From NCBI RefSeq assembly GCF_005871205.1, contig NZ_SWKM01000017.1, forward strand, positions 38,054 through 102,053: a stretch of 64,000 bases of DNA, in the 5' to 3' direction. Shown here in pieces: positions 17,330 through 25,482 of this stretch (its first letter is position 1; the number at the start of each line of letters is the position of its first letter). Origin of the DNA: Marinobacter alexandrii (GTDB taxonomy: Bacteria; Pseudomonadota; Gammaproteobacteria; Pseudomonadales; Oleiphilaceae). Both the position numbers and the translations under genes were made by a program. The notes under the pieces are model-generated. The model was not told where the DNA came from, did not search any database, and saw nothing but the letters and a program-made list of their open reading frames with translations.

Positions 17330-19167
17330 TGACGCAGTTATGGGATTTCAGTGGCGGTATCCATCCGGCCGAAAACAAGCACCAGTCCACTGCCCGGCCA
17401 ATCCGGGTAGCCGCCCTGCCGGAGCATCTGATACTGCCCCTGCAGCAGCACATCGGTGAGCCCGCCACCGCGCTGGTCAAGGTTGGCGACCGGGTGCTGA
17501 AAGGCGAGAAGGTTGCCGATGTCACCAATGGCCTGGGCGTTCCGGTGCATGCACCCACCTCCGGTATTATCGAGAGTATTGCCCAGTTGCCGGTGCCACA
17601 CCCGTCCGGCATGACCGACTGGTGCATTACCTTGCGCCCCGACGGCGAAGACCAGTGGGTTGAGCTGCAACCATTTGCCGACTACCGCAGCCTGGAACGG
17701 GATCAGGTCCTGGATATGATTCGCGACGCCGGCATCGCTGGCCTTGGCGGCGCCGGCTTCCCCACCGACATCAAACTGCGACCGCCCCGGGATCGTAAGG
17801 TGGCAACGCTGATCTTGAACGGTGCCGAATGCGAGCCCTACATCACCGCCGATGACATGACCATGCGCGAGCGGGCCGAGGAAGTATTGGCCGGGTTCAA
17901 GGTGATGGCGTGGCTGCTGCGACCTGAACGCTGCGTGATTGGCATTGAAGACAACAAGCCGGAGGCCATTGCCGCCCTCAGGGCCGCCACAGAAGGCACC
18001 CAGATAGAACTGGCGGTCATTCCGACCAAGTACCCTTCCGGTGGCGAAAAACAGCTGATACAGATCCTCACCGGCATGGAAGTGCCCAGCGGCGGCATTC
18101 CCGCGGATATTGGGGTGATGTGCCAGAACATCGGCACAGCGGTGGCGATGTCCCAGCTGATATTTGAAGGCAAGCCGCTGATCTCCCGCACCATTACCAT
18201 CACCGGTGAAGCGGTGCGCGAGCCCGGTAATTTTGAGGCCCTGATCGGCACGCCGGTGCAGCACCTGCTGGAGCAGGCCAGCCTGCAACCGGACCAGGTG
18301 AACCGGCTGGTGATGGGCGGCCCGATGATGGGTTACACCCTGACCACCACCGCCGTGCCCATTGTGAAAACCAGCAATTGTGTCATCGCCGCCACCGCCA
18401 GCGAGCTGCCGGCACCACCACCGGAGCAGGCGTGCATCCGGTGCGGCATGTGTGCCGAGGCCTGCCCCATGGAACTGCTGCCACAGCAACTGTTCTGGTA
18501 CTCCAAGGCCACCGAGTTTGAAAAGGCTGAACACCTTAATCTGTTCGACTGCATCGAATGCGGGGCCTGCTCCTACGTCTGCCCCAGCTCCATTCCGCTG
18601 GTCCAGTACTACCGCTATGCCAAGGGTGAAATTCGCGTGCAGCGGGCGGAACAGCTGAAGGCCGATCGTGCTCGCGAGCGTTTTGAAGCGCGTCAGGAGC
18701 GCCTGGAGCGGGAGCAGCAGGAAAAAGAACTACGGCGCAAAGAGCGCGCCAAGGCCGCGGCCGAAGCCCAGGCGAAGAAGAAAGCCGAGGCCGAGAAAGC
18801 CGCCGCCGAGGGCGAGGCCGTAGACGAGCGATCTGCCAAGTCGGCGTTGGTGCAACAGGCCCTGGCCCGCAAAAAGGCCAAGACCGAGGCTGCCGCTACC
18901 GCCAAGGAACTTGCCGCTGCCCCTGCGGAGTCGGCGGTGGAGAAACCCGATCTTGAGGCACTGGAAAAGCAGCTGACCCAGGCCCAGGCAAAACTTGAAA
19001 CCATGCAGGGCATGCTGGAAGACGCCAAAGCCCAGCAGGCCGACAACGTGGACAAACTCGAACGGGCCGTTGCCAAGAATCACGACCGGGTAGACCGCAC
19101 GCAAAAAGCGCTGACCGAAGCCCGCGAGCAGCTGGCCCGGAACGCCGAAACCCAAACACCCGACTAA
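17329..19167 (+). CDS. rsxC: Rsx/Rnf electron transport complex subunit C
   Basis: Peripheral NADH/FMN and Fe-S subunit, 612 residues. The N-terminal part holds FSGGIHPAENK and the NuoF-like nucleotide-binding fold (GIAGLGGAGFPTDIKL, NGAECEPYITADD); two 4Fe-4S sites follow (CIRCGMCAEACP near residue 370, CIECGACSYVCP near 410). The last 170 residues are a long, charged, Ala/Lys/Glu-rich coiled-coil tail, as in other gammaproteobacterial RsxC proteins. In E. coli the equivalent tail carries repeats of a KSALVQQAxARKKA-like motif; here I see only one clear unit (KSALVQQALARKKA). Confidence 0.95.
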   Translation: MTQLWDFSGGIHPAENKHQSTARPIRVAALPEHLILPLQQHIGEPATALVKVGDRVLKGEKVADVTNGLGVPVHAPTSGIIESIAQLPVPHPSGMTDWCITLRPDGEDQWVELQPFADYRSLERDQVLDMIRDAGIAGLGGAGFPTDIKLRPPRDRKVATLILNGAECEPYITADDMTMRERAEEVLAGFKVMAWLLRPERCVIGIEDNKPEAIAALRAATEGTQIELAVIPTKYPSGGEKQLIQILTGMEVPSGGIPADIGVMCQNIGTAVAMSQLIFEGKPLISRTITITGEAVREPGNFEALIGTPVQHLLEQASLQPDQVNRLVMGGPMMGYTLTTTAVPIVKTSNCVIAATASELPAPPPEQACIRCGMCAEACPMELLPQQLFWYSKATEFEKAEHLNLFDCIECGACSYVCPSSIPLVQYYRYAKGEIRVQRAEQLKADRARERFEARQERLEREQQEKELRRKERAKAAAEAQAKKKAEAEKAAAEGEAVDERSAKSALVQQALARKKAKTEAAATAKELAAAPAESAVEKPDLEALEKQLTQAQAKLETMQGMLEDAKAQQADNVDKLERAVAKNHDRVDRTQKALTEAREQLARNAETQTPD

Positions 19168-19188
19168 CCGATCTCAGGCTCACTATTC

Positions 19189-20241
19189 ATGGCATTTGCG
19201 CAACAGTCCTCACCCCATGCCCGCCGTGCCCGGTCGACCTCACAGGTCATGCTCTGGGTAATCCTGGCGGCATTGCCCGGCCTGCTTGCACAGACGCTTT
19301 TCTTTGGTTGGGGCAACCTGATCAACGTGGTGTGGTGTATTGCCGTCGCACTGGCCAGTGAAGCGGCGATCCTGAAGCTCCGGAACAAGCCCATCGCGTT
19401 CTTCCTGAAAGACAACACCGCGGCGGTGACCGGCCTGTTGCTGGGGCTCTCGCTGCCCCAGTTTGCGCCCTGGTGGGTGTCTGGCATTGCCGTTATCTCG
19501 GCCATCGTGATGGCCAAACAGCTTTATGGCGGTTTGGGTTCCAATCCATTTAATCCGGCGATGGTGGGCTACGCGCTGGTACTGATTTCGTTTCCGGTGG
19601 CCATGACCACCAACTGGGCCGAACCCGCCCTGCTCTGGCAAGGCGCCCCGAGCTTCACCGACACCCTGCAAGCCATCGCATCGGCCCAGCTGACCGTGGT
19701 TGATGGCTGGACCATGGCAACCCCGCTGGATGAATACAAACACAAGATCGGCAGCCTCACTGCCGCTGAGGTAACCAGCCACCCCAGTTTCGGTGACGGC
19801 GTTGCCCGGGGCTGGGAATGGGTGAATGCAGCCTTCCTGGCCGGCGGCCTGGTGCTGATTGGCCTGCGGATCATTACCTGGCACATTCCCGTCAGCTTTC
19901 TTGCTGGACTCGGGGTCATGAGCCTGGCGTTCGGCAGCAACGCCGACCAGTACGCGCCGCTGTCGCTGCACCTGCTGGCCGGTGGCACCATGCTGGGCGC
20001 CTTCTTCATCGCCACCGACCCGGTCTCGGCCGCCACCAGCCACCAGGGCAAGCTGATCTACGGTGCAGGCATTGGCGTTCTGATCTACCTCATCCGCACT
20101 TGGGGCAGCTATCCCGATGCCGTGGCCTTCAGCGTGCTGCTGATGAATTTCGCCGTGCCCTTCATCGATCACTACACGCCGCCCCGCACCTATGGCCATC
20201 ACAAAGCCAGGCGCGGTGCGCCCGGCCGGAATCAGGGGTAA
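19189..20241 (+). CDS. rsxD: Rsx/Rnf electron transport complex subunit D
   Basis: Integral membrane subunit (350 residues, about nine to ten helices) related to NqrB, which binds FMN covalently through a threonine. Marks: SSPHARRARSTSQVMLWVILAALPG at the start, KDNTAAVTGLLLGLSLPQFAPWW, YGGLGSNPFNPAMVGYALVLISFP, and TDPVSAATSHQGKLIYG. The candidate flavinylation site is Thr178 in TMATPLD, where the usual small residue before Ala is Met. Three bases separate it from rsxG. Confidence 0.95.
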   Translation: MAFAQQSSPHARRARSTSQVMLWVILAALPGLLAQTLFFGWGNLINVVWCIAVALASEAAILKLRNKPIAFFLKDNTAAVTGLLLGLSLPQFAPWWVSGIAVISAIVMAKQLYGGLGSNPFNPAMVGYALVLISFPVAMTTNWAEPALLWQGAPSFTDTLQAIASAQLTVVDGWTMATPLDEYKHKIGSLTAAEVTSHPSFGDGVARGWEWVNAAFLAGGLVLIGLRIITWHIPVSFLAGLGVMSLAFGSNADQYAPLSLHLLAGGTMLGAFFIATDPVSAATSHQGKLIYGAGIGVLIYLIRTWGSYPDAVAFSVLLMNFAVPFIDHYTPPRTYGHHKARRGAPGRNQG

Positions 20242-20244
20242 ATC

Positions 20245-20946
20245 ATGGCTTCACTGGCACATTCCGTACGCCGCAGCGCCCTAGGTCTTGGGCTGTTTGC
20301 CGTGATTACCGGGGGCACCATCGCGGTGACTCAGGCACTTACTTCCGAGCGGATTCAGGAGCAGGCGGCCAAAGCCGAAGCCAAGGCGCTGTTCGAGATC
20401 ATTCCCGAGAGCGCCCACGACAACGAACTGTTGCGGGATACCATCCCTCTTCCGGCCAGCGACATCCTGGTCACCGACGGCAAGATGACCGCCTGGGTGG
20501 CGCGTCAGAACGGCGAACCGGCGGGCCTGATCCTGCCCATCGTTGCGCCGGACGGCTATTCCGGGAACATCCGGTTACTGGTGGGTGTCGACCTGCAGGG
20601 AACCGTGCTGGGTGTCCGCGTTACCAGCCACAAGGAAACTCCCGGCCTGGGCGATCGGATTGAGCTAAAGAAATCAGACTGGATCACCAGCTTCAATGGC
20701 CGCGCATTGGGCGCACCCCCGCTTCGAGGCTGGACCGTCAAGAAGAATGGTGGCGTGTTTGACCAGTTCACCGGCGCCACCATCACGCCACGAGCCGTGG
20801 TTAATGCGGTGAAGGAGGCACTGGTGTATTTCCGGCTGAATCAGGAGGTGATTCGGTCCCGGGCCAACCGAGAGCCCTCGCCCCGAGACAAAGCCCTGAC
20901 ACCGGAAGCCATCGCCGGACAAACGACCACAGCGGAGCATTCCTGA
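20245..20946 (+). CDS. rsxG: Rsx/Rnf electron transport complex subunit G
   Basis: FMN-binding periplasmic subunit, 233 residues, anchored by one N-terminal helix (ALGLGLFAVITGGTIAVTQAL). The flavin attaches to threonine in the S/T-G-A-T motif, here FDQFTGATITPRAVVNAV with the motif at residues 176-179. Other family segments are GYSGNIRLLVGVDLQGTVLGVRVTSHKETPGLGDRIE. Flavin transfer needs an ApbE-type enzyme, which is not encoded in the window. Confidence 0.95.
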   Translation: MASLAHSVRRSALGLGLFAVITGGTIAVTQALTSERIQEQAAKAEAKALFEIIPESAHDNELLRDTIPLPASDILVTDGKMTAWVARQNGEPAGLILPIVAPDGYSGNIRLLVGVDLQGTVLGVRVTSHKETPGLGDRIELKKSDWITSFNGRALGAPPLRGWTVKKNGGVFDQFTGATITPRAVVNAVKEALVYFRLNQEVIRSRANREPSPRDKALTPEAIAGQTTTAEHS

Positions 20947-20947
20947 C

Positions 20948-21664
20948 ATGGCCAGCAAAACCTCCCGCGAGATCATCCGTGACGGTCTCTGGACCAACAA
21001 CCCGGCCCTGGTTCAGGTGCTGGGCCTGTGCCCCCTGCTGGCGGTCACCAGCACCGTCGTGAATGCCATTGGCCTGGGCCTGGCAACGCTGATGGTGCTG
21101 ATGGGCTCAAACCTCGCCGTATCCCTGATCCGCAACTTTGTCGGGGAGTCAGTGCGGCTGCCAGCCTTCGTGATGATCATTGCCTCCTTCGTGACCTGTG
21201 CCGAACTGCTGATGCAGGCCTTCACCTACGAGCTGTACCAGATCCTCGGCATCTTCATTCCGCTGATTGTCACCAACTGCGCGATTCTGGGCCGGGCCGA
21301 TGCCTTTGCCTCGAAAACCAGTCCGGGACCAGCGCTGCTGGATGGCGTCATGATGGGTTTGGGTTTCCTGGCTGTGCTGGTGCTGCTTGGCGGCATGCGC
21401 GAGCTGATTGGCCAGGGCACCCTGTTCGTGGACATGAACCTGTTGCTGGGCCCGGTGGCTGCGGACTGGGTCATTCGCCCGTTTGAGAGCTATCCGGATG
21501 TCCTGTTCATGGTGCTGCCGCCCGGCGCCTTTGTGGGCCTTGGCTTGCTGATAGCACTCAAGAACGGCATTGACAACCATCTGGAAGCCCGCCGTAAACT
21601 CGCTGAACCTACCCCCGCCGCCAGTGGCAGCAAGCGGGTTCGGGTAACCGGCAACGTGTCCTGA
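20948..21664 (+). CDS. rsxE: Rsx/Rnf electron transport complex subunit E
   Basis: Integral membrane subunit (238 residues, about six helices), homologous to RsxA. Marks: LWTNNPALVQVLGLCPLLAVTSTVVNA and IFIPLIVTNCAILGRADAFASK, the two paired half-helices with conserved cysteines that line the ion/electron path. It completes the rsxABCDGE order and begins one base after the rsxG stop codon. nth follows after 28 bases, as in many gammaproteobacteria. Confidence 0.96.
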   Translation: MASKTSREIIRDGLWTNNPALVQVLGLCPLLAVTSTVVNAIGLGLATLMVLMGSNLAVSLIRNFVGESVRLPAFVMIIASFVTCAELLMQAFTYELYQILGIFIPLIVTNCAILGRADAFASKTSPGPALLDGVMMGLGFLAVLVLLGGMRELIGQGTLFVDMNLLLGPVAADWVIRPFESYPDVLFMVLPPGAFVGLGLLIALKNGIDNHLEARRKLAEPTPAASGSKRVRVTGNVS

Positions 21665-21692
21665 TTCGCAGGTAAGGTGAAAGTCAGCCCCA

Positions 21693-22331
21693 ATGAACAA
21701 GCAGAAACGAATCGAAATATTTACCCGTTTGCGGGATGCAAACCCCAACCCCACCACGGAGCTTAACTACAGCACGCCGTTCGAGCTGCTGATTGCCGTA
21801 ATCCTGTCGGCTCAGGCTACGGACGTTGGGGTAAACAAGGCCACCGACAAGCTGTACCCGGTTGCCAACACTCCAGAAGCCATCCTGGCCCTGGGCGTGG
21901 ATGGGTTGAAGGAGTACATCAAGACCATCGGCCTGTTTAACAGTAAGGCCGAAAACGTCATCAAGACCTGCCGCATACTCATCGAAAAACACGGCAGTCA
22001 GGTGCCTGAGCGTCGGGAAGACCTCGAAGCCCTCCCCGGTGTCGGCCGGAAGACCGCGAACGTGGTGCTCAATACCGCTTTCGGACACATGGCCATGGCG
22101 GTGGACACCCACATCTTCCGGGTCTCCAACCGGACTGGCATTGCCCCGGGCAAGAACGTCCTGGAGGTGGAGCAACGCCTGATGCGGCTGGTGCCAAAGG
22201 AGTTTCTGTTGGACGCCCATCACTGGCTGATTCTGCACGGACGCTATACCTGCACAGCCCGAAAGCCCAAATGCGGGGCCTGCAGCATTGAGGATTTGTG
22301 CGAGTTCAAGGACAAGCGCGAGTACCTGTAG
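21693..22331 (+). CDS. nth: Endonuclease III
   Basis: DNA N-glycosylase/AP lyase that removes oxidised pyrimidines; 212 residues. Seen: the helix-hairpin-helix LPGVGRKTANVVLNTAFG with the catalytic Lys, the catalytic Asp in VDTHIFRVSNRTG, and the 4Fe-4S ligands C-x6-C-x2-C-x5-C (CTARKPKCGACSIEDLC) at the C terminus. It lies directly behind rsxE, a conserved linkage. A strong hairpin terminator follows at 22371-22399. Confidence 0.97.
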   Translation: MNKQKRIEIFTRLRDANPNPTTELNYSTPFELLIAVILSAQATDVGVNKATDKLYPVANTPEAILALGVDGLKEYIKTIGLFNSKAENVIKTCRILIEKHGSQVPERREDLEALPGVGRKTANVVLNTAFGHMAMAVDTHIFRVSNRTGIAPGKNVLEVEQRLMRLVPKEFLLDAHHWLILHGRYTCTARKPKCGACSIEDLCEFKDKREYL

Positions 22332-22370
22332 CAGACCAGATCAGGGCCAATTTTTCCCGCATCAGAACGA

Positions 22371-22399
22371 AAAAAACCGGCACTCAGTGCCGGTTTTTT
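22371..22399. terminator. Bidirectional intrinsic terminator between nth and the chalcone-isomerase-like gene
   Basis: A GC-rich stem, ACCGGCAC-TCA-GTGCCGGT, is flanked by six A on the left and six T on the right, so it can end transcription from nth (plus) and from the convergent gene at 22417 (minus). Confidence 0.85.
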
Positions 22400-22416
22400 A
22401 CTACTTGCCGTGACGG

Positions 22417-22992
22417 TTACCGCTGGCCCAGCATCTTTTCTTTCAGGTCCTGCTGGGCAGGCTTATCAGACAGCCAGATGCCAAACAGGGCTTTCTTGAA
22501 CGCCAGATCACCCATGGTGTCCTTGTGCTTGCCGTTCTTCAGCACCTTCACACCCTCACCAGGCAGGTACACCAGATCAAAGACGTCACCTTCCTTGATC
22601 TCTTCCTGGAACACGCCCATGAACTGATCGACGTCGTTCTGGATCGCCGCCATGTCCCCCTCGGTGGAGGCTTTGAAGCCTTCCAGGGTGGCTTCTGTCA
22701 TCCGCTCACTGGTGATCATGCCGGAGATAATGTGCAGGGTGATGGCCTGGGGTTCGTCGGCATTAATGATGGCCTGGTCATCGTTAATCATTTCTGGCAC
22801 GTACAGTCCGCCCACGTAAAGATCCATGAACCACTTCGAACGCGTACCCGCGCCGTTGAGTTTCAGCTCAGTGTCCATTGCCGAATAGGTGTCCGGAACA
22901 TCCACACCTTCCACCGTCAGTGCTGAGGCCGGCGCCGACAGTGCGGCGGCTATAACCAGAGACATAAAACCGGTTGAGAGAGCCTTCTTCAT
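22417..22992 (-). CDS. Exported chalcone isomerase-like protein
   Basis: A 191-residue protein with a signal peptide (KKALSTGFMSLVIAAALSAPASA) and a body of the bacterial chalcone-isomerase-like fold (VEGVDVPDTYSAMDTELKLNGAGTRSKWFMDLYVGGLYVPE...ITLHIISGMITSERM). Bacterial members lack known flavonoid substrates; a lipid- or fatty acid-binding role in the periplasm has been suggested for the fold, but nothing here proves it. The ATG at 22992 has a strong AAGGAAAGG ribosome-binding site; the frame upstream to 23031 is dismissed. It stands alone, bounded by terminators on both sides. Confidence 0.8.
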   Translation of the reverse strand: MKKALSTGFMSLVIAAALSAPASALTVEGVDVPDTYSAMDTELKLNGAGTRSKWFMDLYVGGLYVPEMINDDQAIINADEPQAITLHIISGMITSERMTEATLEGFKASTEGDMAAIQNDVDQFMGVFQEEIKEGDVFDLVYLPGEGVKVLKNGKHKDTMGDLAFKKALFGIWLSDKPAQQDLKEKMLGQR

Positions 22993-23011
22993 AGTCCTTT
23001 CCTTTTGATCG

Positions 23012-23038
23012 TTATTATTGATGCATTTCATTCGTCAA
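23012..23038 (-). promoter_or_regulatory. Candidate promoter of the chalcone-isomerase-like gene
   Basis: Read on the minus strand, TTGACG (23038-23033) and TAATAA (23017-23012) are 15 bases apart, slightly short of the ideal 17, and lie just upstream of the gene's ribosome-binding site. Confidence 0.35.
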
Positions 23039-23140
23039 CCGGGGTTCGACACCCTTATCCCCGCCCGGTCAGGGCATTCTAGCAACGACTATGGGCAGCC
23101 TTACGGAACCTGGTTCTCATTTGCAACGATACTGAAACGT

Positions 23141-23170
23141 AAAAACCGGCGGGGTTTCCCCGGCCGGTTT
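23141..23170 (-). terminator. Intrinsic terminator of rpoS
   Basis: On the minus strand the stem AACCGGC-C-GGGG / CCCC-GCCGGTT, with an AAA loop and one bulged C, is followed by a T run. It lies 24 bases past the rpoS stop codon. Confidence 0.75.
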
Positions 23171-23193
23171 ATAGCAGAACGATCAGATAGGGA

Positions 23194-24189
23194 TTACTTG
23201 AAAAGCAGGGTTCCGGACAGGCCTTCCTTTTCCAGAATTTCGCGCAGGCGACGTAATGCCTCAACCTGAATCTGCCGGACACGCTCCCGGGTCAAGCCAA
23301 TTTCCTGCCCGACCTCTTCCAGCGTGCTCACCGGATAGCCCCGCAAGCCAAATCGACGCGACAGGACTTCCTGCTGCTTATCACTAAGCAGATCAATCCA
23401 CTTCTCGAGGCAGGAGCACATGTTGTTGTCTTGCAGCAGGTCAGCCGGATCCGAGGCACCTTCGTCAGCAACGGTGTCGAGCAGAGATTTTTCTCCGCCG
23501 GTACCAATGGGTGTGTCCATGGACGCCACGCGCTCATTGAGTCCGAGCATGCGTTTCACGTCGGCGACCGGCTTATCCACCATGCGCGCAATTTCTTCAG
23601 CCGACGGCTCATGATCAAGCTTCTGAGTCAGCTCCCGCGCAGCACGCAGGTACAGATTCAGCTCTTTGACCACGTGAATCGGCAGGCGAATGGTGCGGGT
23701 CTGATTCATAATGGCCCGCTCAATGGTCTGTCGGATCCACCAGGTGGCGTAAGTCGAGAAGCGGAACCCACGTTCCGGATCGAACTTCTCCACGGCCCGG
23801 ATCAGCCCGAGGTTGCCCTCTTCAATGAGATCCAGCAGTGTCAGGCCACGATTAACGTAGCGCCGGGCAATTTTGACCACCAGGCGTAGATTGCTTTCAA
23901 TCATGCGCTTGCGGCCGGATTCCTCGCCCTTACGTGCCAACCGGGCGAAATATACTTCTTCTTCCGGTGTCAGTAGGGGGGAAAAGCCAATTTCGTTGAG
24001 GTAAAGCTGAGTGGCGTCCAGCTGTTTCTGGCTGGTGAAATAACGCCCCTGGGTAGGAATTTCTTCGGTATCGGCCCGGTCGTCACCGGCCGGTGCTTTA
24101 TCGACCTTCTCTTCTGCAAGCAATTGATCTTCGGACTCATCCTCGTCCACGACACGATCAACAATGATATCTTCCTGGTCTGCTGACAT
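23194..24189 (-). CDS. rpoS: RNA polymerase sigma factor RpoS (sigma-38)
   Basis: General stress and stationary-phase sigma factor, 331 residues. Regions seen in order: acidic N terminus, region 1.2 (DATQLYLNEIGFSPLLTPEEEVYFARLA), region 2 (MIESNLRLVVKIARRYVNRGLTLLDLIEEGNLGLIRAVEKFDPERGFRFSTYATWWIRQTIERA), region 3 (LNLYLRAARELTQKLDHEPSAEEIA) and region 4 (EVLSRRFGLRGYPVSTLEEVGQEIGLTRERVRQIQVEALRRLR). The start at 24189 gives the usual length. It follows nlpD as in most gammaproteobacteria, with about 200 bases between them that hold a symmetric element (24299-24316). Confidence 0.97.
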   Translation of the reverse strand: MSADQEDIIVDRVVDEDESEDQLLAEEKVDKAPAGDDRADTEEIPTQGRYFTSQKQLDATQLYLNEIGFSPLLTPEEEVYFARLARKGEESGRKRMIESNLRLVVKIARRYVNRGLTLLDLIEEGNLGLIRAVEKFDPERGFRFSTYATWWIRQTIERAIMNQTRTIRLPIHVVKELNLYLRAARELTQKLDHEPSAEEIARMVDKPVADVKRMLGLNERVASMDTPIGTGGEKSLLDTVADEGASDPADLLQDNNMCSCLEKWIDLLSDKQQEVLSRRFGLRGYPVSTLEEVGQEIGLTRERVRQIQVEALRRLREILEKEGLSGTLLFK

Positions 24190-24298
24190 TTTTCTTGCCC
24201 CGCCTCTCAATAATCCTGGATGTTCGTTCGGTCTTTCTTGTTATTGCGAACGTTCTTTGTACGGCTTCTTTTCTTCTTCAGGACATCTGCTGGTTGGC

Positions 24299-24316
24299 CG
24301 GTCACAACTGTGACCG
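24299..24316. promoter_or_regulatory. 18-bp palindrome between nlpD and rpoS
   Basis: CGGTCACA-AC-TGTGACCG has perfect 8-bp arms and lies 110 bases upstream of the rpoS start. It could be a dimeric regulator site or a hairpin in the rpoS leader. On the plus strand it is followed by a T-rich run, so it also resembles a terminator for antisense transcription. Confidence 0.4.
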
Positions 24317-24390
24317 TTTTTGTTGTTTTCTAATAGTCTGTCTGTCAGTACCGGTGGATCAGGAGGGACAGCATCCGGGCCGTCTGCTCA

Positions 24391-25275
24391 TTAACGTCTT
24401 GGCAGGTAGTGGGAGGGATCAACCGGATTGCCATTCTTGCGGATTTCAAAATGCAACATGGGTCGTTCAGTGCCACTGCTACCAAGTTCTGCGATCACTT
24501 GACCGGCTTTAACGTCCTCCCCTTCCTGCACCAGAATCTTCCGGTTGTGTGCGTAAGCGCTCAAATAGTGCTCATTATGATTCACGATAATCAGGTTACC
24601 GTAACCAAGCAACCCGTTGCCTGCATAGACAACATTTCCATGCGCTGCTGCCCTAACAGCATCTCCGGCTTTTCCGGCAATATCAATACCTTTATTGACT
24701 TTTCCGGATGATGAATATCCAGCAATTACGGTGCCAACGTGAGGCCAGCGCCAATCTACCCGGGCCACGGTCTGGCTCTGCGACGACAACGGGGCCCCTT
24801 TCTTCGGGGCGCGGGTAACCGTCGGCTTGGGCGCTGGCTGAGCCGACGTGGTTGCCCGCGGCTTACGCGATGACGCCCTGGATTTACTGGCCGCTACCTT
24901 ATTCTGACTGCTGGATGTTACGGTTCCGCGTATGTCGAGCCGGAGCACCTGGCCCGCTTTCAGGTTCCAGGGCGGTGTCAGTCCATTGGCGTCGCCCAAT
25001 TCGCGATAGTCACGACCATAACGCCAGGCAATGCCATAGAGAGTTTCACCCGGTTGCACCACATGCCGGCCCCAATACACCGGCGGGTTGTAGATATCGT
25101 CACGGTAGAGTGCAGGGGTGTTACAACCGGCGAGGAACGCCACAAACAGGAGCATGGCCGCCAACGCGGACCGTTTACTGAGATGTTTTGGAGCACAACA
25201 GGAAGCCTGGGTACCGGAAGGGAACCGCGGGGAAGCCGGCAAGGCGGCATTGATTAACCCACGAAAAAATCTCAC
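24391..25275 (-). CDS. nlpD: NlpD-like murein hydrolase activator lipoprotein
   Basis: Outer-membrane lipoprotein of about 294 residues: a lipobox LLFVAFLAGC, a LysM domain (HVVQPGETLYGIAWRYGRDYRELGDANGL...LKAGQVLRL), a Ser/Lys/Pro-rich linker, and a C-terminal M23/LytM domain (GTVIAGYSSSGKVNKGIDIAGKAGDAVRAAAHGNVVYAGNGLLGYGNLIIVNHNEHYLSAYAHN). The zinc ligands of active M23 enzymes are degenerate (GKVNKGIDI where HxGxD is usual), typical of NlpD, which activates the amidase AmiC rather than cutting itself. The start is uncertain: GTG at 25275 has no clear ribosome-binding site and gives a long N-terminal region before the signal helix. Confidence 0.88.
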   Translation of the reverse strand: MRFFRGLINAALPASPRFPSGTQASCCAPKHLSKRSALAAMLLFVAFLAGCNTPALYRDDIYNPPVYWGRHVVQPGETLYGIAWRYGRDYRELGDANGLTPPWNLKAGQVLRLDIRGTVTSSSQNKVAASKSRASSRKPRATTSAQPAPKPTVTRAPKKGAPLSSQSQTVARVDWRWPHVGTVIAGYSSSGKVNKGIDIAGKAGDAVRAAAHGNVVYAGNGLLGYGNLIIVNHNEHYLSAYAHNRKILVQEGEDVKAGQVIAELGSSGTERPMLHFEIRKNGNPVDPSHYLPRR

Positions 25276-25351
25276 AAGAATAAAAACGACCCAGTTATAA
25301 ATAATCTGTATAACGCATACTGCATGCCAAACAACTTTCTAAAGTTTTATG

Positions 25352-25399
25352 AGTAACTTGCTAATATATTGCACAATTTGACTTGGAATCCAAGTTACT
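25352..25399. promoter_or_regulatory. Nested symmetric sequences in the AT-rich region upstream of nlpD
   Basis: The 207-base gap between the DUF368 gene and nlpD is AT-rich. It holds 9-bp inverted arms AGTAACTTG (25352-25360) and CAAGTTACT (25391-25399), and within the right side a 15-bp palindrome, ACTTGGA-A-TCCAAGT (25381-25395). This is a likely control region for nlpD and rpoS. I could not assign a convincing -10/-35 pair. Confidence 0.35.
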
Positions 25400-25482
25400 G
25401 ACTGACCACGTCTGTTACCGGGAGGAACAGTCAAAATGCGCATTCGGTAACACTTTGGAAATTTTTCAGAGCAAAACGCACG

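Noticed and set aside
17338..18534. A 398-codon minus-strand open frame opposite rsxC
   Set aside because: The sense frame holds the RsxC Fe-S motifs; the reverse frame is rich in His, Gln and Gly without domain structure.
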